From the NCBI RefSeq assembly GCF_026236535.1, contig NZ_JAHTMW010000011.1:124001-188000 (forward strand): a stretch of 64,000 nt of DNA, read 5' to 3'. A program made the position numbers and the translations under genes. The notes beneath the pieces were generated by a model. The model searched no databases. It was not told where the DNA came from and saw nothing but the letters and a program-made list of their open reading frames with translations. The number at the start of each line of letters is the position of its first letter. Within the stretch, counting starts at the first letter, position 1. Shown here piece by piece: positions 41,103 through 48,418 of this stretch. The stretch is from Streptomyces sp. SKN60 (GTDB lineage Bacteria; Actinomycetota; Actinomycetes; Streptomycetales; Streptomycetaceae).

Positions 41103-43106
41103 ATGCTTGATGTACGACGTCTGCGCCTGCTGCGTGAGCTGGCCCTGCGCGGCACCATCGCCGCCGTGGCGGAGGCCCTGTCCTTCACCCCGTCCGCCGT
41201 GTCCCAGCAGCTCGCGACCCTGGAGCGGGAGGCGGGGGTGCCGCTGCTCGAACGCTCGGGGCGCGGCGTACGGCTCACGCCCGCCGGCGAGAACCTGGTG
41301 CGGCACGCGGAAGCGGTCCTCGAACGTCTGGAGCGGGCGGCGGCGGAACTGGCCGAGGCCCGGCACGGCCCGGCCGGCCCACTGCGGATCGGCGCGTTCC
41401 CGACCGCGACGCGGTCGATCGTGCCGGCGGCGCTCGCGCGCCTCGCGGCGCGCCACCCCGCCCTGGAGCCGATGGTCTCGGAGACGGACCCGGCGGGCGC
41501 GGCGCACGCGCTGCGTGCCGGGGATCTGGACGTGGCGCTGATCCACGACTACGACCTGGTCCCCGCGCCGCTGGAGCCGGGGCTCGCGGCGACGCCCTTG
41601 TGCGAGGAGGAGATGTACCTGGCGTCCTCCTCCCCCGCGCCCGAGCAGGCCGAGAAGACCGAGGCGGCCGAGGAGACCGACGGGACGAGTGCCGACGGGC
41701 TCGCGGTGCTCGCGCTCTGGCGGGACGCGCCGTGGATCATGCCGGGGCCGGACACACTGTGCCGGGCGGTGACCGAACAGATGTGCCGGGCCGCCGGGTT
41801 CGTGCCCCGGGTACGGCACCAGGTGGACGAGTTCGCGACCGTCCTGGCCTTCGTCGCGGCAGGTCAAGGGGTGGCCGTGGTCCCGCAGTTGGGGGCGGTG
41901 GACCCGCCGCCCGGGGTGTCCCTGACGTCGCTGCCGGTACGTCGCAGGACCCGGATCGCCTTCCGCAGCGGCGCCGGACCGCACCCGGCGGTGGGCGCGC
42001 TGGCCCTGGCCCTGCGCGAGTCCGTGCCGGAGCGGCTCGGCACCCCGGGCTGGCCGAACGGCACGGACGGGCCGGGCCCGGCCCCGTACCGTAGACCCGG
42101 AATCCGTCGGTCCGGACACAGGGCCACACGGACACACGGATCGGCGGAGGGCCGGACGGCCGAACGGCCCGACGGCCGGAGGGGAGCGGGACGCATGACG
42201 GAACGGGGCGGGGACGCGGAGGCGTTCGACACGGGGGCCGAGGCGTGGCGGGAGTGGCAGGAGGAGCCGTGGGGGCGGCTGCGGTACGCGGTGGCCGAGG
42301 CCAACCTCGCCCGCCATCTGGCAGCGGCGCGGCCGGCCTCCGAAGCCGCCCCGGCGGGCGGCGCGTTGCGGGTGCTCGACCTCGGCGGCGGGGACGGCGG
42401 GGACGCGCTGCGGCTCGCCGCGCGCGGCCATCACGTCACGCTCGTCGACTACGCGCCCGCCATGCTGGCGACCGCCGCGCGCCGGGCCGCACGGGCCGGG
42501 CTCGCCGACCGGATCGTGTGCGTGGCGGCGGATGTCACCGCGCTGCCCGCCGAGTTGGCGGCCGGCGGCTTCGACCTCGTCCTGCTGCACGCCGTGCTGC
42601 CGTACGCCCGCGACACCGCCGGCACGCTCGGCGTGGCGCTCGGGGCGGCCCGGGAGGGCGGGCTCGTGTCGGTGATCGCGATGAACCGGCACTCCGAGCC
42701 GCTGCGCGCGGCGGTGCGCACGATGGACCCGGACGGCGTGCTCGCGGCGCTCGACGCCGAGACCGTGCACACCGACCTGTTCGACGCGGAGCTGCGGCTG
42801 CACACCGAGGAGGAGCTGGACGCGGCCCTGCGGGCGCTCGGCTGCGCCGAGGTGCACCCGTACGGGATCCGGGTGTTCTGCGACTACATCCCGGACGACG
42901 CCGTCAAGTTCGACCCCGCCTATTACGCGCGGCTCGAACGCCTGGAGATCGCGACGGCCGGCCGCGCGCCGTACCGGCACACCGCCCGGCTGCTGCATCT
43001 CGTCGCCGTGCGAGGTCCAGGCGTCCGGGGTACGGGCGAGGGCGCCGCGGCGCGCGGCCGGGGTCAGAGCAGGTCGGGTTCGGCGAACAGCGCCCCGACC
43101 CAGTAG
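41103..43106 (+). CDS. LysR-family regulator frame, open into a methyltransferase
   Basis: An uninterrupted 667-codon frame. Residues about 1-320 form a LysR regulator: winged HTH (LRLLRELALRGTIAAVAEAL, SFTPSAVSQQLATLE) and a substrate domain (LRIGAFPTATRSIV, HQVDEFATVLAFVAAGQG). A short acidic insert (PEQAEKTEAAEETDG) lies inside the substrate domain. Residues about 365-667 form a methyltransferase that has its own good start at 42195. There is no stop between them; the joint is a Pro/Arg/Gly-rich stretch of about 45 residues. Either the two are fused, or the LysR stop has been lost by mutation or error. The likely LysR target is the divergent DapA-like gene. Confidence 0.75.
   Translation: MLDVRRLRLLRELALRGTIAAVAEALSFTPSAVSQQLATLEREAGVPLLERSGRGVRLTPAGENLVRHAEAVLERLERAAAELAEARHGPAGPLRIGAFPTATRSIVPAALARLAARHPALEPMVSETDPAGAAHALRAGDLDVALIHDYDLVPAPLEPGLAATPLCEEEMYLASSSPAPEQAEKTEAAEETDGTSADGLAVLALWRDAPWIMPGPDTLCRAVTEQMCRAAGFVPRVRHQVDEFATVLAFVAAGQGVAVVPQLGAVDPPPGVSLTSLPVRRRTRIAFRSGAGPHPAVGALALALRESVPERLGTPGWPNGTDGPGPAPYRRPGIRRSGHRATRTHGSAEGRTAERPDGRRGAGRMTERGGDAEAFDTGAEAWREWQEEPWGRLRYAVAEANLARHLAAARPASEAAPAGGALRVLDLGGGDGGDALRLAARGHHVTLVDYAPAMLATAARRAARAGLADRIVCVAADVTALPAELAAGGFDLVLLHAVLPYARDTAGTLGVALGAAREGGLVSVIAMNRHSEPLRAAVRTMDPDGVLAALDAETVHTDLFDAELRLHTEEELDAALRALGCAEVHPYGIRVFCDYIPDDAVKFDPAYYARLERLEIATAGRAPYRHTARLLHLVAVRGPGVRGTGEGAAARGRGQSRSGSANSAPTQ
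42195..43106 (+). CDS. SAM-dependent methyltransferase (CmoM-like), internal start
   Basis: A 303-residue methyltransferase read in the same frame as the LysR gene from an internal ATG preceded by GGAGGGGAGCGGG, a strong ribosome-binding site. Motif I is LDLGGGDGG; LVDYAPAMLATA, FDLVLLHAVLPYA and GIRVFCDYIPDD follow the same order as in the 2791 protein, making the two paralogues of the CmoM/SmtA type. Independent translation from 42195 is likely even if a fusion protein is also made. Its last 43 bp overlap the convergent kinase-like gene. Confidence 0.82.
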   Translation: MTERGGDAEAFDTGAEAWREWQEEPWGRLRYAVAEANLARHLAAARPASEAAPAGGALRVLDLGGGDGGDALRLAARGHHVTLVDYAPAMLATAARRAARAGLADRIVCVAADVTALPAELAAGGFDLVLLHAVLPYARDTAGTLGVALGAAREGGLVSVIAMNRHSEPLRAAVRTMDPDGVLAALDAETVHTDLFDAELRLHTEEELDAALRALGCAEVHPYGIRVFCDYIPDDAVKFDPAYYARLERLEIATAGRAPYRHTARLLHLVAVRGPGVRGTGEGAAARGRGQSRSGSANSAPTQ

Positions 43107-44128
43107 GCGCTCGCCTCGTGGCAGTCGTCGGCCGGGGTGCCGGGGAAGAGCCGGAACCAGCTCACCGCGCGCGAGAGCGCCGCGAGCCGGACGGCGAGGG
43201 TCGCGGCGCGCCGCAGCTCCGGCAGCGGGATCCCGATCCCGAGCTCGGTCCACGGCTCCAGATACGCGTCGCGGACGGCGGTGACGGACTCGGGACCGTA
43301 CCGTTCGCGCACGTCCCTGGCCGGTACGAGGAGGCTGGCGAAGGGGTGGGCGACGGCGGCGTCGCCCCAGTCGAAGAAGGTGAAGCGGCCGGCGGCGGGG
43401 GTGAGCACCTGGCCGTCGTGGAGGTCGCTGTGGTCGAGCGAGTCAGGGATGCCGAAGGTGTCGAGCTCGGCGCACCAGTCGAGCAGTCGCGGCCGCCCGG
43501 CGCGCAGGGCACGGCGGGTGTCGGGGTCGAGGGTCGGGTTGGTCTCGACGAGGCCGTCGAAGATCCGCGGCAGGTCGGCGGTACGGGCGCCGGGCACGCC
43601 GAGCTCCGTCATGCGGTCGGCGTACGGGGTGAGCGCGCGCTGCATCCGCGCGTACTGGCCGACCGCCGTGAGCCAGTTGGCCCGCCCGGCCTCGCCCCGG
43701 TCGAGGGCGCCGCGCAGCAGCGGCCCGCCGTCGGGCCAGAGGGACCAGCCGCGGGCGGCGTCGACCGCGAGCGGGGTCATCACGTGCTCGGGCACCCAGG
43801 CGGCGAGCGCGCCGCCGAGGCCGGCCTCGAACCCCGCGGCCGGGGCGCTCGCCTTGAACCAGACGGCGTCGCGCTCGCGCGGTCCTGTCCGGAAGCGGAC
43901 CAGGATCGACCAGGGGCGGACGCGCACCTCGCGCGGGCCGGTCTCGGTCAGCCCGTGCCGGGCGAGGAGTGCCGTCGCCCACCCGAGCGCGTCGGCGCGC
44001 CAGCCGGGCCGCTCCCAGGGCGTGACCGCGTCGGCGAACCGGCCCCGGTCGACATTGGTGGGCGGGGGCGCGGGCGCGGCCCCCGTAGCCGCTCCGGGCC
44101 CGGGACAGGTTTCCGCCTCAGTGTGCAT
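43064..44128 (-). CDS. Aminoglycoside-phosphotransferase-family kinase
   Basis: A 354-residue APH/choline-kinase-fold protein. The catalytic loop is SLDHSDLHDGQV (Brenner-like H-x-D) and the DFG-equivalent is FFDWGDAAVAHPF. The N-lobe contains the probable ATP-anchoring lysine in DAVWFKASAP. It may phosphorylate a small metabolite or antibiotic; the substrate is not identifiable. The start at ATG 44128 is uncertain, with no Shine-Dalgarno. It overlaps the methyltransferase tail to tail. Confidence 0.8.
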   Translation of the reverse strand: MHTEAETCPGPGAATGAAPAPPPTNVDRGRFADAVTPWERPGWRADALGWATALLARHGLTETGPREVRVRPWSILVRFRTGPRERDAVWFKASAPAAGFEAGLGGALAAWVPEHVMTPLAVDAARGWSLWPDGGPLLRGALDRGEAGRANWLTAVGQYARMQRALTPYADRMTELGVPGARTADLPRIFDGLVETNPTLDPDTRRALRAGRPRLLDWCAELDTFGIPDSLDHSDLHDGQVLTPAAGRFTFFDWGDAAVAHPFASLLVPARDVRERYGPESVTAVRDAYLEPWTELGIGIPLPELRRAATLAVRLAALSRAVSWFRLFPGTPADDCHEASAYWVGALFAEPDLL

Positions 44129-44217
44129 CCGGCGATTGCACCACCGGGTACGGGACGGCTGCACCCGGTTTTCGGCGGCTGCACGGCCGCCGCGAAACGG
44201 CGACGGGTGTCAGCGGG

Positions 44218-44628
44218 TCAGTCGCGGTCGGCGGCGCGGGCGGCCTTCTCGGCCTTCTCGGCGCGCATCTCCTTGATGCGGACGTTGTCCTTGCGGACCT
44301 CGGCCTGGGTGGCGCGCTCCTTCTGGAGCCATTCCGGGTTCTCGGCCTTCAGGGCCTCGATCTGCTCGGTGGTGAGCGCCTCGGTGACACCGCCGCGGGC
44401 CAGGCCGGAGATGGAGATGCCCAGCTTGGCCGCCACGACGGGGCGGGGGTGCGGGCCGTCGCGGCGCAGGTCGCGCAGCCACTCCGGCGGGTCGGTCTGG
44501 AGGGCGTTGAGCTCGGCGCGGGTGACGGAACCCTCGCGGAAATCGGCGGGGGTGGCGTCGAGGTAGACGCCCAGCTTCTTCGCCGCGGTGGCGGGCTTCA
44601 TGGTCTGGGCGTTCTGGTGCTGCGTCAT
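44218..44628 (-). CDS. DUF5997 protein
   Basis: A 136-residue, highly charged actinobacterial protein of the DUF5997 family (MKPATAAKKLGVYLDATPAD, PVVAAKLGISISGLARGG). Two HTH-like helical segments are visible and the C-terminus is a basic/acidic helix. No function is known. It is divergent from the LysR-substrate-domain gene at 44687 with only 58 bp between start codons; both appear leaderless. The pairing suggests a shared function or mutual regulation. Confidence 0.8.
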   Translation of the reverse strand: MTQHQNAQTMKPATAAKKLGVYLDATPADFREGSVTRAELNALQTDPPEWLRDLRRDGPHPRPVVAAKLGISISGLARGGVTEALTTEQIEALKAENPEWLQKERATQAEVRKDNVRIKEMRAEKAEKAARAADRD

Positions 44629-44635
44629 GCCGACA

Positions 44636-44680
44636 AGAATATCGGGCAGGTGCGCGGCCGCCGACCACGGCCGGTAATCT
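44636..44680. promoter_or_regulatory. Back-to-back leaderless promoters
   Basis: On the minus strand TATTCT (complement of 44636-44641) ends seven bases before ATG 44628. On the plus strand TAATCT (44675-44680) ends six bases before GTG 44687. Neither gene has a Shine-Dalgarno, so both transcripts should start at, or within a base of, their start codons. Confidence 0.65.
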
Positions 44681-44686
44681 GGCCTG

Positions 44687-45577
44687 GTGACAGGCTCGGA
44701 CGCATCCCTCACCCCCATTCCCGCGCCGGCCCAGGAGCCCGAGGGCGCCCCGGAGCCGGCCGAGGCGGCTGCCGCGCCGCCCGACGCCACCGGGCCGGCG
44801 TTCCGGCTCGCGTACGTGCCGGGTGTGACGCCCGGGAAGTGGGTGCGGATCTGGACGCAGCGGCAGCCCGACGTACGGCTCGACCTGGCCCAGGTGACCG
44901 CCGCCGAGGCGGAGGGGGTGCTGCGGGTGGGCGGCGCGGACGCCGCTCTGCTGCGCCTTCCGGTGGACCGTACGGTCTTCAGCGCGATCCCCCTCTACAC
45001 CGAGACGACCGTCGTCGTGTGCCCCAAGGACCATCTGGTCGCGGCGGCGGACGAGGTCACGGTGGAGGACATCGCCGAGGAGATCGTGCTGCACCCGCTG
45101 GACGACACCCTGGACTGGGAGCGGCCGCCGGGCGAGCCGGCGTTCGAGCGCCCGGCGACGACCGCGGACGCGATCGAGCTGGTGGCGGCGGGGATCGGGC
45201 TGCTGATCGTGCCGCAGTCGCTGGCCCGGCTGCACCACCGCAAGGACCTCACGTACCGGACGATCACCGGCACCCCGCAGTCGCAGGTGGCGCTGTCCTG
45301 GCCGGAGGAGGCCACCACCGACCTGGTGGAGGACTTCATCGGGATCGTGCGCGGGCGGACGGTGAACAGTTCGCGCGGGCGCAGGCCGGACGAGAAGGCC
45401 GCGAAGGCTGCGGCCAAGACGGCGAAGCCGAAGGGCCAGGGGCAGAAGCAGCAGCCCCGCCAGGGGCAGAAGTCGGGTCAGGGCCAGAAGCCGCAGGCCG
45501 GCGGGGGCGGGCGGCGCAAGGCGGGCGGCGGCGCGGCCAAGAGCTCTCGCTCCGGGAAGCCGCGCCGCCGCTCCTAG
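44687..45577 (+). CDS. LysR substrate-binding-domain protein without HTH
   Basis: A 296-residue protein. After a Pro/Ala-rich N-terminus (about 1-40) comes a LysR-type substrate-binding domain (RLAYVPGVTPGKWVRIW, ETTVVVCPKDHLVAAADEV, IELVAAGIGLLIVPQSLARL). The usual N-terminal winged HTH is absent. The C-terminal 75 residues are extremely basic and Gln/Gly-rich (KPKGQGQKQQPRQGQK), possibly a nucleic-acid-binding tail replacing the HTH. The start GTG 44687 coincides with the predicted transcription start. It forms a conserved-looking divergon with DUF5997. Confidence 0.8.
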   Translation: MTGSDASLTPIPAPAQEPEGAPEPAEAAAAPPDATGPAFRLAYVPGVTPGKWVRIWTQRQPDVRLDLAQVTAAEAEGVLRVGGADAALLRLPVDRTVFSAIPLYTETTVVVCPKDHLVAAADEVTVEDIAEEIVLHPLDDTLDWERPPGEPAFERPATTADAIELVAAGIGLLIVPQSLARLHHRKDLTYRTITGTPQSQVALSWPEEATTDLVEDFIGIVRGRTVNSSRGRRPDEKAAKAAAKTAKPKGQGQKQQPRQGQKSGQGQKPQAGGGGRRKAGGGAAKSSRSGKPRRRS

Positions 45578-45608
45578 CCGCCGCTCCTGGCGGCATCCGC
45601 GCGACCGG

Positions 45609-47066
45609 TCAGGCCGCGGGTTCGGCCGCCGCCGGAACGGGCTCGGGGTGGGCCGGGGCGGGCTCGGCCAGGGGGCGTACGGGGATGAGCGCGGCGACGG
45701 CCGCGGCGGCGAGGGCGACGACGCCGCCGATGAGCAGGGCGATGCGGAAGCCGTTCTCGGAGGGCAGGGCGTGTCCGGCGAAGTCGGTGGTCAGCTGGGC
45801 GAGGACGACGCCGATGACGGCGGCGGAGACGGAGCTGCCGATGGAGCGCATCAGGGTGTTGAAGCTGTTGGCGGCGGCGGTCTCGTGCTGGGGCACGGCG
45901 CCCATGATGAGGGCGGGCATGGCGCCGTAGGCGAGTCCGACACCCGTGTTGCAGATGAGGGTGACGACGAGCAGGCCCCATGTGCCGCCCATCAGGGCGA
46001 GCGAGGAGAGGTAGCCGAGCGCGATGACGAGGCTGCCGACGGAGAGGGTGACCTTGGGGCCGCGGGCGGCGGACAGCTTCGCGCCGAGCGGGGCGAGCAC
46101 CATCATCATCAGGCCGGCCGGGGCCATCCAGAGGCCCATGGCCAGCATGGACTGGCCGAGGCCGTAGCCGGTGGCCTCGGGGAGCTGCAGCAGCTGCGGG
46201 ACGACCAGCGACTGGGCGTACATCGCGAAGCCGACGAGGATCGAGGCCGCGTTGGTCATGAGGACCTGCGGGCGGGCGGTGGTGCGCAGGTCGACCAGCG
46301 GGTCGCGGGTGCGCAGCTCCCAGAAGCCCCAGGCGAGCAGGACGACGGCGGAGGCGGCGAAGAGACCGAGGGTGGTGGCGCTGCCCCAGCCCCAGCCGGC
46401 GCCCTTGGAGACGGCGAGGAGGAGGGCGACGAGTCCGCCGCCGAGGCCGAGGGCGCCGAGGACGTCGAAGCGGCCGGCGGATGCGGCGACCCGGCCGGTG
46501 GGGGCGACGAGCGCGACGAGCACGCCGACGACGGCGCTGAGGCCGGCGGCGACCCAGAACAGCGCGCGCCAGGTGGCGTGTTCGGCGACGGCGGCGGAGA
46601 ACGGCAGGCCGAGGGCGCCGCCGACGCCCATGGAGGCGCTCATCAGAGCGATGGAGGAGCCGAGCTTCTCTGCCGGCAGGACGTCGCGGAGCAGGCTGAT
46701 GCCGAGAGGTACGACGCCCATGCCGAGGCCCTGGAGGGCGCGGCCGGCGACCATCGGGACGACGGAGCTCGACAGGGCGCAGACGACGGAGCCGGCGACG
46801 AGCGGGACGGTGGAGGCGAGCAGCAGGCGGCGCTTGCCGTACATGTCGCCGAGGCGGCCGGCGACGGGGGTGGCGACGGCGGCGGCGAGGAGGGTGGCGG
46901 TGATCACCCAGGAGGCGTTCGACGCGCTGGTGTGCAGGAGGACGGGCAGGTCGCCGATCAGCGGGACGACGAGCGTCTGCATGAGGGCGGCGACGATGCC
47001 GGCGAGGGCGAGCACGCCGACGATGCCGCCTGCGGGGCGTGGTGCTGAGGGGCGGGTGGCGGGCAT
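45609..47066 (-). CDS. MFS drug exporter, DHA2 type
   Basis: A 485-residue, 14-helix major facilitator of the DHA2 family. It has the motif GRLGDMYGKRRLL between helices 2 and 3 and GLGMGVVPLGISLLRD in helix 4-5. The short tail is Pro/Ala/Glu-rich. AGGGAGA precedes ATG 47066. It is divergent from the MarR regulator at 47160, with two palindromic operators between, so export should be induced by a compound sensed by MarR. The substrate is unknown. Confidence 0.88.
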   Translation of the reverse strand: MPATRPSAPRPAGGIVGVLALAGIVAALMQTLVVPLIGDLPVLLHTSASNASWVITATLLAAAVATPVAGRLGDMYGKRRLLLASTVPLVAGSVVCALSSSVVPMVAGRALQGLGMGVVPLGISLLRDVLPAEKLGSSIALMSASMGVGGALGLPFSAAVAEHATWRALFWVAAGLSAVVGVLVALVAPTGRVAASAGRFDVLGALGLGGGLVALLLAVSKGAGWGWGSATTLGLFAASAVVLLAWGFWELRTRDPLVDLRTTARPQVLMTNAASILVGFAMYAQSLVVPQLLQLPEATGYGLGQSMLAMGLWMAPAGLMMMVLAPLGAKLSAARGPKVTLSVGSLVIALGYLSSLALMGGTWGLLVVTLICNTGVGLAYGAMPALIMGAVPQHETAAANSFNTLMRSIGSSVSAAVIGVVLAQLTTDFAGHALPSENGFRIALLIGGVVALAAAAVAALIPVRPLAEPAPAHPEPVPAAAEPAA

Positions 47067-47103
47067 GGGGGTCTCCCTGGGTGGCGTGGCGCGAGCATTG
47101 TGC

Positions 47104-47153
47104 AACGTACACATAATGTGCATCATGCACAAGCGATGCAGTCTGCATATGCT
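47104..47153. promoter_or_regulatory. MFS/MarR divergent promoters with two operators
   Basis: Palindromes TGTGCAT-C-ATGCACA (47117-47131) and ATGCA-GTC-TGCAT (47136-47148) lie side by side. The minus-strand MFS promoter is TTGTGC-N17-TACGTT (complements of 47127-47132 and 47104-47109). The plus-strand MarR -10 is TATGCT (47148-47153), ending six bases before ATG 47160, so the MarR message is leaderless. Both promoters overlap an operator. Confidence 0.72.
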
Positions 47154-47159
47154 GGGACG

Positions 47160-47615
47160 ATGGACAAGCCCACGCACCTGATCGAGTTCGAGACGATGCT
47201 CCTGGCACGGCACTCCCTGCTCCACGCGCCGCGCGCGCGGGCGGCCGGCGGCAACCTCGACCGCAGCGCGTACGTCCTGCTCACCCGGATCCGGATGGAC
47301 GGGCCGATGTCGATCAGTCAGCTCAGCGACGCCTTCGGCCTGGACGCGTCCACCCTCAACCGGCAGACGGCGGCCATGCTGCGCTCGGGGGTCGTCGAGC
47401 GCATTCCCGACCCGGACGGCGGCATCGCGCGGAAGTTCCGCATCACGGAGGAGGGCGCACGGCTCCTCGACGCCGACCGCACCTTCAACATCGGGGGTCT
47501 GGAGCGGGTGCTCGCCGACTGGACGCCGGAGGAGGTGGCGGAGTTCGCCGCCGTCCTGGAACGCTTCAACCGGGACATCGAACGGCTCGACGGGCGGCCC
47601 TGGCCCCGCCCCTGA
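47160..47615 (+). CDS. MarR-family regulator of the MFS exporter
   Basis: A 151-residue MarR protein with a winged HTH: SAYVLLTRIRMDGPMSISQL, ASTLNRQTAAMLRSGVVERI and the wing IPDPDGGIARKFRIT. The C-terminal dimerisation helix ends in WPRP. It is predicted to repress the divergent exporter and itself through the palindromes at 47117 and 47136. The start ATG 47160 lacks a ribosome-binding site. Confidence 0.87.
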   Translation: MDKPTHLIEFETMLLARHSLLHAPRARAAGGNLDRSAYVLLTRIRMDGPMSISQLSDAFGLDASTLNRQTAAMLRSGVVERIPDPDGGIARKFRITEEGARLLDADRTFNIGGLERVLADWTPEEVAEFAAVLERFNRDIERLDGRPWPRP

Positions 47616-47651
47616 CCAGGACTCCTGACCAGGAACCCCGACCAGGACCCC
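47613..47651. repeat. Three tandem 13-bp repeats before lutA
   Basis: The unit YGACCAGGAMYCC occurs three times in a row, beginning at the MarR stop codon and ending 20 bp before the lutA start. It is short and of no evident role. Confidence 0.6.
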
Positions 47652-47671
47652 AGACCGGAGGAAGCCCGCCC

Positions 47672-48418
47672 ATGCGCGTCGCCCTGTTCGTCACCTGCGT
47701 CAACGACGCCCTGTATCCGGCGACGGGGGTGGCGACCGTCCGGCTGCTCGAACGCCTCGGCGTCACCGTCGACTTCCCGGCGGCGCAGAGCTGCTGCGGC
47801 CAACCGCAGTTCAACACCGGCTACCGGGCCGAGACCGCTCCCCTGGTCCGGCGCACGGTCCGGGCCTTCGAGGGGTACGAGTACGTCGTCACCCCGTCCG
47901 GTTCGTGCGCCGCGATGATCCGCGAGCACTACGGACGCTTCGGCCCCGAGGCCAACGAACTCGGGCCCCGTACATACGAACTGACGGAGTTCCTGGTCGA
48001 CGTGCTCGGGGTGACCGACGTCGGCGCGCACTTCCCGCACAGGGTCGCCTACCACCCGTCCTGCCACGGTCTTCGGATGCTCGGGCTCGGCGACCGGCCG
48101 ATGCGGCTGCTGCGGGAGGTGCGGGGCCTGGAACTCGTCGAGCTTCCGGGCGCCGAGGAGTGCTGCGGCTTCGGCGGCACCTTCGCCGTGAAGAACCCGG
48201 CCGTGTCGGCGGCGATGGGCGCCGACAAGGTGCGCAACGCGGTGGCGAGCGGCGCGGACGTGCTGTGCGGGGCGGACAACTCCTGTCTGATGCACCTGGG
48301 TGGCACGATGAGCCGGATGCGGGTGCTGCCGGGGCTGCGGCCGGTGCACCTGGCGGAGATCCTGGCGAGCACGGAGACGGAGCCCCTGGCATGGGGAGCG
48401 AAGGAGCCCCTGGCATGA
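47672..48418 (+). CDS. lutA: Lactate utilisation protein A (CCG-domain Fe-S subunit)
   Basis: A 248-residue protein with two cysteine-rich CCG domains (SCCGQPQF and ECCGFGGTF), as in LutA/LldE and heterodisulfide-reductase-type subunits. It works with LutB and LutC to oxidise L-lactate to pyruvate. GGAGGAAG precedes ATG 47672. Its stop overlaps lutB by 4 bp (ATGA). No lactate permease or GntR/FadR-type regulator adjoins. Confidence 0.93.
   Translation: MRVALFVTCVNDALYPATGVATVRLLERLGVTVDFPAAQSCCGQPQFNTGYRAETAPLVRRTVRAFEGYEYVVTPSGSCAAMIREHYGRFGPEANELGPRTYELTEFLVDVLGVTDVGAHFPHRVAYHPSCHGLRMLGLGDRPMRLLREVRGLELVELPGAEECCGFGGTFAVKNPAVSAAMGADKVRNAVASGADVLCGADNSCLMHLGGTMSRMRVLPGLRPVHLAEILASTETEPLAWGAKEPLA

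Noticed and set aside
44218..45577. DUF5997 / LysR-like pair considered as a toxin-antitoxin system
   Set aside because: The genes are divergent, neither resembles a toxin, and the LysR sensor domain is a metabolite-binding fold.
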